Assembly: GCA_018674605.1 (NCBI GenBank)
Contig: JABGZU010000086.1
Span: 1 to 6,857, forward strand
Origin: Candidatus Nitrosopumilus sp.
GTDB lineage: Archaea; Thermoproteota; Nitrososphaeria; Nitrososphaerales; Nitrosopumilaceae
Reading direction: 5' to 3'
DNA: 6,857 nucleotides
Part shown: positions 1 through 5,705 of the stretch, piece after piece
Layout: the number at the start of each line of letters is the position of its first letter
How positions within the stretch are numbered: the first letter of the stretch is position 1
The notes under the pieces: generated by a model
What the model was told of the DNA's origin: nothing
The model's database searches: none
The model's input: only the letters and a program-made list of their open reading frames with translations
Translations under genes and position numbers: made by a program

Positions 1-558
1 AATTAATGGGTTAAGTGTAGATTTGTAACCAGTATCAAACATTTCTTGTTCCATAGCATATGTCATCAAAATTGTTTGTAGTTCAGATTCTTTTTGTCCA
101 ATTTTTATTTTCTTTGAACAAATTGAAAACATTTCATCAATAATTTTAGAAGCCTTTTTTAAGATTTTAATTTCTTTTTCATCTTTTATTACACGAGTAT
201 TGTAAAATGGTTCTGTAGAAGATTTGAGATATGGAATTGATTTTTTTAGGCTAAGCATAGTTGAATAATTCTGACAATCTGTACATACATGATTTTTCTT
301 AATTTTTTCTATTAAAGTAGATACCAATCCAGTTCCACGTTCAGCAGTAATTACATCACAATCTTTAGATTCATCTTTTGCTCTTCCAACCTCAAGTTCT
401 GGGGCAATAATGGTTGTTTTTCCATTTTTTTCAAGTAATCCTATAGCTTCACCCCAAAAACCAGTCATGTAGAATAGATTTTCAGGCTCAAATGTGACTA
501 GTGTATCACAATCACTTTTTTGAGCATGTTTTAGAAGATTTTTTCTACGTTGTTTCAT
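1..558 (-). CDS. Xaa-Pro peptidase-like protein, M24 family (3' part cut by the window edge)
   Basis: The gene reads leftward from an ATG at 558 and stays open for 186 codons to the window edge, so the C-terminal part is missing. The visible part looks like the creatinase N-terminal domain of M24 peptidases: NLFYMTGFWGEA (residues 27-38) resembles the usual N-x-x-Y-x-T-G-F motif. The linker R-V-I-K-D-E-K-E-I (122-130) matches the R-x-I-K-x-x-x-E-I stretch that precedes the catalytic pita-bread fold in prolidases and Xaa-Pro aminopeptidases. GYKSTLNPLI at the edge fits the start of the catalytic domain. The five metal ligands lie beyond the window, so activity cannot be judged. Family members cut peptides next to proline in the cytoplasm. 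An in-frame TAA lies 8 codons upstream with no other start codon between, so the ATG is well supported. It diverges from the PP-loop gene at 630. Confidence 0.8.
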   Translation of the reverse strand, partial: MKQRRKNLLKHAQKSDCDTLVTFEPENLFYMTGFWGEAIGLLEKNGKTTIIAPELEVGRAKDESKDCDVITAERGTGLVSTLIEKIKKNHVCTDCQNYSTMLSLKKSIPYLKSSTEPFYNTRVIKDEKEIKILKKASKIIDEMFSICSKKIKIGQKESELQTILMTYAMEQEMFDTGYKSTLNPLI

Positions 559-580
559 ATCACAATATTTTACATTCTCA

Positions 581-590
581 ATTTATGTAT
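581..590 (-). promoter_or_regulatory. Candidate TATA box for the M24 peptidase gene
   Basis: Read on the minus strand this is ATACATAAAT, centred about 27 bases upstream of the ATG at 558. That is the spacing expected if the transcript starts at or next to the start codon (leaderless), which is common in archaea. No Shine-Dalgarno sequence is seen before this ATG. The call rests on position and composition only. Confidence 0.35.
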
Positions 591-599
591 GATGTAAAG

Positions 600-610
600 T
601 TTGTATAAGG
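600..610 (+). promoter_or_regulatory. Candidate TATA box for the PP-loop gene
   Basis: TTTGTATAAGG is centred about 25 bases before the GTG at 630, which fits a leaderless transcript. A purine-rich stretch just upstream (591-599) could act as a BRE. The intergenic region is only 71 bases, so this box and the opposite-strand box at 581-590 sit almost back to back. In such AT-rich DNA a chance match is possible. Confidence 0.35.
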
Positions 611-629
611 AATTTAAAAAAATGCTACT

Positions 630-1640
630 GTGACAGAAGAGAAAAAGAAAAAAGTAGTTGCATTACTTTCAGGTGGGTTAGATAGTCAACTTGCAATAAA
701 AATGATGCAAGAACAAGGATTTGATGTATCTGCTGTTGCAATAAAAACTCCATTCTGTGATTTTGATTGTGGTAGAGGGTGTGGATTTGAAATTAGAGAA
801 AGAGCTGATGATCTTAATGTAAATTTAAAGACAGTTTATCTTGGTGATGAATATATTGAAATGTTAAAACATCCAAAACATGGAATCGGTGCAGGATTTA
901 ATCCATGTATTGATTGTAGATCTATGATGTTTGATGCAGCAAAAAAACACATGGAAGAAATTGGTGCAGAGTTTATTATTTCAGGGGAAGTATTAGGACA
1001 AAGACCTATGAGTCAACATGCACCAGCATTAAGAACTATTGAAAAAGAATCAGATTTAGTTGGAAAGATTGTAAGACCATTATCAGCTGCACTATTACCA
1101 GAAACAGATCCTGAAAAAGATGGTTTAATCAAAAGAGAAAATCTTGGAATGATTAGAGGAAGAACTAGAAGAAATCAATTAGATATGGCAAAAAAATATG
1201 GAATTGAAAATCCTCCAAATGCAGGTGGTGGTTGTTTATTGACAGAACCACAATTTGGAGTTAAAGCTAAAGATTTGTTTTCACATACAGAAAATCCAAC
1301 AATAAACGATATTGATTTATTAAAAATTGGAAGACATTTTAGATTAGATGAAGAAACAAAATTTATTGTTGGAAGAAATAAAGATGAAAATGAAATGATC
1401 AAAGCTATTGCATTACCTGGAGACATATTACTTGAAGCTAAAGATTTTGTAGGACCTGTTTCAATTTTACGTGGTAATAATTCAAAAGAACATCTAAAAT
1501 TTGCAGCATCTGTTACTTTAAGATATTCAGATGCACCAAATAACCAACAAGCAATTGTCAATATCAAAGATAATGATTTGGTTGTAGAAATTAGTTCAAA
1601 AAGTATAGAGGAAGAATCATATATTCAATTTAGAATGTAG
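630..1640 (+). CDS. PP-loop tRNA sulfurtransferase-like protein (ThiI/MnmA-like, with NFACT-R-like C-terminus)
   Basis: This 336-residue protein begins with an ATP-pyrophosphatase PP-loop, SGGLDS at residues 14-19, the signature of enzymes that adenylate tRNA before sulfur insertion. The middle holds P-C-I-D-C (Cys93, Cys96), GEVLGQRPMSQ (119-129), a conserved RPLSAALLPET segment (149-159) and GGGCLLTEP (199-207, Cys202). These match a family often mislabelled as tRNA (5-methylaminomethyl-2-thiouridylate) methyltransferase. The last third, with LLKIGRHFRL (230-239) and VGRNKDENE (247-255), resembles the NFACT-R-type RNA-binding region fused to ThiI-like domains. A further Cys triplet lies at 43, 47 and 51. 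The start is GTG: an in-frame TAA lies 15 bases upstream, and the next Met (residue 25) would delete the PP-loop. The likely role is cytoplasmic tRNA thiolation, but the target base is unknown. Confidence 0.75.
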   Translation: MTEEKKKKVVALLSGGLDSQLAIKMMQEQGFDVSAVAIKTPFCDFDCGRGCGFEIRERADDLNVNLKTVYLGDEYIEMLKHPKHGIGAGFNPCIDCRSMMFDAAKKHMEEIGAEFIISGEVLGQRPMSQHAPALRTIEKESDLVGKIVRPLSAALLPETDPEKDGLIKRENLGMIRGRTRRNQLDMAKKYGIENPPNAGGGCLLTEPQFGVKAKDLFSHTENPTINDIDLLKIGRHFRLDEETKFIVGRNKDENEMIKAIALPGDILLEAKDFVGPVSILRGNNSKEHLKFAASVTLRYSDAPNNQQAIVNIKDNDLVVEISSKSIEEESYIQFRM

Positions 1641-1713
1641 GCGTAAAAAATTAGAAAAATTAGTTCAAACTAAGGAAGAGTTTTTGAGGGAGTAGATATT
1701 ATTTTTAGTTATA

Positions 1714-1992
1714 ATGCAAAAACAAGAAAATTCTACATATCTAAAGGCAATTACAATTCGGGATAGTAGTGATGTTCATTCTATTAAAGAAGATATTAAA
1801 AAAGGAATGATTCTAATTCTCAGGGTTACACCATTAGCACAAAAAGATGTGGATCAATTACGTAAAGTAGTTGAAGAATTGTATTCAATTGCTAAAACAG
1901 CTGATGCAGATATTGCAAGATTAGGTGAAGAAAGAATTATTGTTACACCATCCAGTATAAAGATCTGGAAACCAGAATATGATTTAAAATAA
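1714..1992 (+). CDS. sepF: SepF-like protein (DUF552/COG2450 family), core domain only
   Basis: This 92-residue protein is almost entirely a SepF-type domain: YLKAITIR (9-16), the strand GMILILRVTPLA (31-42), a helix rich in Val and Leu, then DIARLGEERIIVTP (66-79) ending in IKIWKP. In bacteria and euryarchaea SepF anchors FtsZ to the membrane through an N-terminal amphipathic helix and a linker. Here only about eight polar residues precede the domain, so no membrane-targeting helix is apparent. An in-frame TAG at 1693 excludes a longer N-terminus and no alternative start lies between it and the ATG. It follows the PP-loop gene by 73 bases and may share its transcript; I see no well-placed TATA box or Shine-Dalgarno site (a GAGGGAG at 1686-1692 is too far away). 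Its 3' end overlaps the opposing FttA gene by 9 bases. The family call is strong; a role in division is inference. Confidence 0.82.
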   Translation: MQKQENSTYLKAITIRDSSDVHSIKEDIKKGMILILRVTPLAQKDVDQLRKVVEELYSIAKTADADIARLGEERIIVTPSSIKIWKPEYDLK

Positions 1993-3963
1993 TTTTATTG
2001 CTTCTTGAACTTGAGGATAATGAGCTGGAAGTTTGTATGTTCGTCTAATAGTCATAGCAAGATTTTCAGATTTTGATCGTTCTCCGTGATTAACTAATAC
2101 TCTACGAAGTTTTGGTCTTAATCTTTGTACAAATGACATTAATTGATTATAATCACTGTGTCCACTAAACCCATCTAATTTTTCAACGCCACAGTTAACA
2201 GAAACAATTTCAACTTTTCCTTCTTTTCCCAACATAGAAACTTGTTTAGAACCATCAAGAACTCGTCTTCCCATAGTTCCATTTACTTGGTAAGAAACAA
2301 ACAATACTTTGTTTTTCTTATCTGGAGCAATATTTTTGAAATATTCTAAGACAGGTCCGCCTTCTAACATTCCTGATGTTGCTAAAATAATACATGGAGA
2401 GTTTTCTCTCATTGGTTCTTCTCTAGCATCTGCATGTTCAATATTTGTAAAATACTCAGAATCAAACGGATTATCATCTGTTTCTAAAATTTTCTGTTTT
2501 AATTCTCTTGCAAGATATTCAGGATAAGACTCATGAATAGCTGATGCTTCTGAAATCATCCCTTCAGTAAAAACTGGTGCTTCAACCATTTCACCAGATT
2601 TCATATAATGATCAATTACCATCATTATTTCTTGTGCACGTCCAACTGCTGGAATTGGTATCAAAACTTTACCTCCATCTGCTAAAGTATTATTTACTGC
2701 ATTAATGAAAGAGGATTCTACTTGTTGTCTAGTTGGTTGAACATCTTCTCTAAGACCATAAGTACTTTCAATCAACAATGTTTCTACTCTTGGGAAATTC
2801 CAACTTGCAGCTTCAAATAGAATACTTTTTCCAAATTTAATATCTCCTGAATATACAAAATTATGGTCTCCATTTCCAATATGAAAATGACATAATGCCG
2901 AACCAAGAATATGTCCTGCATTTGCAAGAACTAATTTGATGTCAGGGGAAATATCAGTAACAGTTCCATATGGTAAGGAGATTGTTTGTCGCATAACTTG
3001 TTTAACATCTCGTTCTGCGTATATTGGGGTTCTACCTTGTGCTGCTGCAACTTTGATTGCATCTAATTGAATTAAATTCATCATAGGTAATGTTGGTTCA
3101 CTACAATAAATTGGACCTTTGTAACCATATTTACATAATGCAGGTAAGAATCCAGTATGATCCAAATGAGCATGGCCAATTACCACAGCATCAAGATCAT
3201 CTAAAGTAAGATCTAAAGAATCAAGTCTAGGATATGCATCCATTGGAGAGCGAGCACCAGGATTAATTCCACAATCAATGAGGATTTTACTTTCTGGTGT
3301 TGATAACAACATAGAAGATCTACCTACTTGTCCAAAACCACCAAGAGTATGAAGAGAAACTTCAGTTCGTTGAGATAAACGAGGTCTAAAAATATCATCA
3401 CCTACTTGTTTCATTTGTTTACTTCTTTCAGCAGAAGCCTGTTTTAGAGTTGCATTAATTGTTTGAATAGTGCGTGATGGAATAGTAGTAGATTTTCTAA
3501 TTCTTAATCTCCAACCTATTTTTTCAGTAAGATCAGCATGATTGAATTCTTTAGAATTTCTTTGTAATAACCAAGGCCTTTTTGCTTCAATTGAAACTTC
3601 ACCAGTTGATGTATCAAATAAAGTTCCTTGAAGATTTGCTTCTTTCGGGATATGCTCTGCAATAATTTTCCTACATTCATCTTCAGGTTTTCGGATAGAT
3701 TCATCAGTTCTAATTACAATTCGTTTTTTTATTATATTGACAAGTTTTGAAATTGTTTCATTATTTTCTAATAGGTATCTAGGAGAATTTGTATAAAGTG
3801 CAATTCTTGGTCCCTCATATTCTATTTTTGTAATACTTGCTTCTTTGGGCATACTTTGCAGTATGGTAGCCATTATATTCTGGCTGCTTGGAGGTAATTC
3901 TTTTGGAGGTTGTTTTCTTTGCATTAAATCACTAAAGTTCAATAACTGCCTTCTTTTGTTCAT
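1984..3963 (-). CDS. fttA: Transcription termination factor FttA / aCPSF1, KH-domain beta-CASP ribonuclease
   Basis: This 659-residue protein is the archaeal CPSF73-like nuclease that cleaves nascent RNA behind RNA polymerase to end transcription. Residues about 30-180 form the N-terminal KH-type RNA-binding region. The metallo-beta-lactamase fold begins near 203 (LHTLGGFGQVGRS) and carries HAHLDH (264-269), His351 in GHILGSA, and Asp374 in SGD. The beta-CASP insertion has Glu399 in LIESTYG, and the C-terminal lobe has SGHSD (600-604) and VNHGE (624-628). All expected metal ligands appear present, so it should be active. It lies downstream of the proteasome beta gene and overlaps its end by 32 bases, so the two are probably co-transcribed. 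The start is uncertain: the ATG at 3963 gives the longest form, while Met14 (ATG at 3924) begins 7 bases after the psmB stop. Neither has a clear Shine-Dalgarno site. Family proteins usually begin near residue 28 here, so residues 1-29 are an extension either way. Confidence 0.93.
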   Translation of the reverse strand: MNKRRQLLNFSDLMQRKQPPKELPPSSQNIMATILQSMPKEASITKIEYEGPRIALYTNSPRYLLENNETISKLVNIIKKRIVIRTDESIRKPEDECRKIIAEHIPKEANLQGTLFDTSTGEVSIEAKRPWLLQRNSKEFNHADLTEKIGWRLRIRKSTTIPSRTIQTINATLKQASAERSKQMKQVGDDIFRPRLSQRTEVSLHTLGGFGQVGRSSMLLSTPESKILIDCGINPGARSPMDAYPRLDSLDLTLDDLDAVVIGHAHLDHTGFLPALCKYGYKGPIYCSEPTLPMMNLIQLDAIKVAAAQGRTPIYAERDVKQVMRQTISLPYGTVTDISPDIKLVLANAGHILGSALCHFHIGNGDHNFVYSGDIKFGKSILFEAASWNFPRVETLLIESTYGLREDVQPTRQQVESSFINAVNNTLADGGKVLIPIPAVGRAQEIMMVIDHYMKSGEMVEAPVFTEGMISEASAIHESYPEYLARELKQKILETDDNPFDSEYFTNIEHADAREEPMRENSPCIILATSGMLEGGPVLEYFKNIAPDKKNKVLFVSYQVNGTMGRRVLDGSKQVSMLGKEGKVEIVSVNCGVEKLDGFSGHSDYNQLMSFVQRLRPKLRRVLVNHGERSKSENLAMTIRRTYKLPAHYPQVQEAIKLF

Positions 3964-4564
3964 CGGTTAAAAGACGGAATCCATCTTTATCCATTATTGC
4001 GATGTTTATTCCATCACCTGTACCAATGTTTCTAACAATTGCAGCTTTAACAGCTCGTAAAGCTATTTTTTTTGCCTCTTCAACTGTGAGGTCATTTCTA
4101 TATTCTTCTTCAAGTAAACCATAAGCTACGGGTGATCCACTACCAGTTGTAACATAAGATTTTTCTTCAACAGAACCAAACATATCGACATTAAATAATG
4201 CAGGACCATTTACATCATAACCACCAAGTAAGATATCAGCCATAAACGGATATCCTCTGTTTTGATGAAATATCAATGAACAAAGTCTTGCAAGAGAATG
4301 AATTGAAATTGAATTTTGTTTATCAACTCTATGTAAATTAGAATGATATCGTAAAACATCAACGATATTTTGTGCATCTGCAACTCCTCCAGCCAAGGTC
4401 AAGCCTGCATGTAAATCAATTTGTTGAATTTTCATAGTATTGTTATTTGCTATAAAATATCCAGCACTAGCCCTCATATCGGCACATAATACAACACCAT
4501 CTTTAGCCTTAATACCTACAGTGGTAGTCCCATGCAAAATTTTTTCTTCAACGTTATTTGACAA
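3932..4564 (-). CDS. psmB: Archaeal 20S proteasome beta subunit (precursor)
   Basis: This 210-residue N-terminal-nucleophile hydrolase forms the inner rings of the 20S proteasome. A 12-residue propeptide ends in H-G and is followed by TTTVGIK, so self-cleavage should expose Thr13 as Thr1. In mature numbering Asp17 (precursor 29), Arg19 and Lys33 (45) are present, as is the TGSGSP loop (140-145) with its Ser129 equivalent. Residue 45 (precursor Leu57) is hydrophobic, suggesting chymotrypsin-like specificity. Oddly, the usual R-D-x-x-S-G motif reads R-N-I-G-T-G (178-183), so the Asp166 and Ser169 positions are Asn and Thr. The start is TTG: no ATG or GTG lies between it and an in-frame stop upstream, the next Met (30) is past the catalytic Thr, and an AGGTG site sits four bases before the TTG. 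FttA follows immediately downstream, and G1PDH diverges upstream. Thaumarchaea usually have a second beta gene; it is not in this window. Confidence 0.93.
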   Translation of the reverse strand: MSNNVEEKILHGTTTVGIKAKDGVVLCADMRASAGYFIANNNTMKIQQIDLHAGLTLAGGVADAQNIVDVLRYHSNLHRVDKQNSISIHSLARLCSLIFHQNRGYPFMADILLGGYDVNGPALFNVDMFGSVEEKSYVTTGSGSPVAYGLLEEEYRNDLTVEEAKKIALRAVKAAIVRNIGTGDGINIAIMDKDGFRLLTDEQKKAVIEL

Positions 4565-4568
4565 AATA

Positions 4569-4573
4569 CACCT
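4569..4573 (-). promoter_or_regulatory. Shine-Dalgarno site of psmB
   Basis: On the minus strand AGGTG ends four bases before the TTG at 4564. It can pair with the CACCT of the 16S rRNA 3' end. It supports a TTG start for the proteasome gene and implies a short leader, unlike the apparently leaderless neighbours. Confidence 0.5.
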
Positions 4574-4602
4574 TTTAAGATAAAGTAGATGTCATGGCAC
4601 CC

Positions 4603-4612
4603 TTTTAAATAA
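4603..4612. promoter_or_regulatory. Shared TATA-like box between psmB and G1PDH
   Basis: TTTTAAATAA lies in the 75-base divergent region and is nearly symmetric, so it reads as a TATA-like element on either strand (TTATTTAAAA on the minus strand). Towards G1PDH it would place a transcript start near 4634, a few bases before the ATG at 4640. Towards psmB it would place one near 4580, leaving a leader of roughly 15 bases that contains the AGGTG site. Both placements make sense with the coding starts. This is inference from spacing. Confidence 0.45.
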
Positions 4613-4639
4613 CTTTTTGATCCTTTGAAATGATAAATA

Positions 4640-5704
4640 ATGAGAAAAAATGAAGATCACATGAAATCACATACAATGGAGTTACCAAGACTCATTGAAA
4701 TTGGCGAAAAAAACATAGGAAGTTTTGGAAAATTTCTAAATTCATTAAATAAACCAAAAAAAGTTTCATTGATATCTGGAATAAATGTTCAAAAAGTTTT
4801 AAAAACAAAAATAGAAAAATCATTAAAAATTAAAAAAATTCAATTTGTTTGGCATACATCAATAAATAATCAAATTAAATCAATTAATAAAATTGAAAAA
4901 GATGTTAGAAAAGATAATTCAAACTTGATTGTAGGGATTGGTGGTGGTCGTTCAGTAGATACTGCAAAATTAATTTCATATAATTTATCAATACCATTTG
5001 TAAGCTTACCAACTGCTGCATCACATGATGGAATGGCAAGTCCATTTGTTTCTGTAAAAAGTGATAAACCTCATTCAATCATAGCATCAGCACCTATGGG
5101 TGTTTTTGTAGATATTGATATAATTAAAAAAGCTCCAGCAAAACTTTTAGCTAGTGGTTGTGGAGATCTTATTGCTAATATTATAGCTGTAAAAGATTGG
5201 CAATTAGGAAATAAAAGAAAGAAGGAGTACTATGGAAGATACGCAGCAGACTTAGCAATGATGAGTGCTAAAATTGTCATGGAAAATTCTTCTGAATTTG
5301 CAAAAAAAGGATTAGATGCACGCGTGATTGTAGAAGGATTGATTAGTGCAGGGGTGGCATCGTGTATTGCAGGAAGTAGCAGACCATGTTCTGGAGCAGA
5401 GCATCTTTTTTCACATGCATTAGACAAAATTGCACCAGGTATTGGATTACATGGAGAAAAATGTGGTCTTGGATCTATAATGATGGCAAAGTTACAAGGA
5501 CAAGATTGGAAAAAAATTATTAAAACATTAAAAGATGTTGGTGCACCAACTACTGCAAAACAAATTGGACTTGAGCCAGATGTAATTATTCAAGCATTAG
5601 TTATTGCACAAGAATTAAGACCAGAGAGATATACAATTTTAAAAGAAATTAAAATGACTAAGAAAACAGCATTAAATCTTGCAAAAAGTACTAAAGTTAT
5701 TTAA
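4640..5704 (+). CDS. egsA: sn-glycerol-1-phosphate dehydrogenase (archaeal lipid synthesis)
   Basis: The enzyme reduces dihydroxyacetone phosphate to sn-glycerol 1-phosphate with NAD(P)H, the step that sets the stereochemistry of archaeal membrane lipids. At 354 residues it is close to the usual 345-350. The nucleotide-binding motif GIGGGRSVD is at 99-107, and the conserved PTAASHDGMASPF stretch at 124-136. The three zinc ligands of the family fit Asp176 (in GCGD), His255 (in SGAEH) and His271 (in LHGEKCG). RPERYTIL (327-334) is a typical C-terminal signature. Met8 and Met13 are alternative starts and the family N-terminus aligns best from about residue 13; no Shine-Dalgarno site distinguishes them, but the TATA-like box at 4603-4612 fits the first ATG. 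The Lys/Ile-rich stretch around residues 38-92 reflects the AT-rich genome. The gene stands alone, diverging from psmB and converging on the FKBP gene with one base between stop codons. Confidence 0.93.
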   Translation: MRKNEDHMKSHTMELPRLIEIGEKNIGSFGKFLNSLNKPKKVSLISGINVQKVLKTKIEKSLKIKKIQFVWHTSINNQIKSINKIEKDVRKDNSNLIVGIGGGRSVDTAKLISYNLSIPFVSLPTAASHDGMASPFVSVKSDKPHSIIASAPMGVFVDIDIIKKAPAKLLASGCGDLIANIIAVKDWQLGNKRKKEYYGRYAADLAMMSAKIVMENSSEFAKKGLDARVIVEGLISAGVASCIAGSSRPCSGAEHLFSHALDKIAPGIGLHGEKCGLGSIMMAKLQGQDWKKIIKTLKDVGAPTTAKQIGLEPDVIIQALVIAQELRPERYTILKEIKMTKKTALNLAKSTKVI

Positions 5705-5705
5705 T

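Noticed and set aside
1175..1567. 130-codon open frame on the minus strand inside the PP-loop gene
   Set aside because: It lies wholly antisense to a well-supported gene, has no recognisable domain, and is a by-product of AT-rich codon use.
1641..1713. Possible separate promoter or small RNA between the PP-loop and SepF genes
   Set aside because: No TATA-like box sits about 27 bases before the SepF start and no stable hairpin was apparent; read-through is simpler.
2309..2527. 72-codon plus-strand frame inside FttA
   Set aside because: It is antisense to conserved beta-CASP codons and its translation resembles no known protein.
3516..3704. 62-codon minus-strand frame inside the FttA KH region
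   Set aside because: It is an out-of-frame reading of the same strand as FttA, with no start signal or domain.
5230..5427. 65-codon minus-strand frame inside G1PDH
   Set aside because: It is antisense to the zinc-ligand region of a conserved enzyme.
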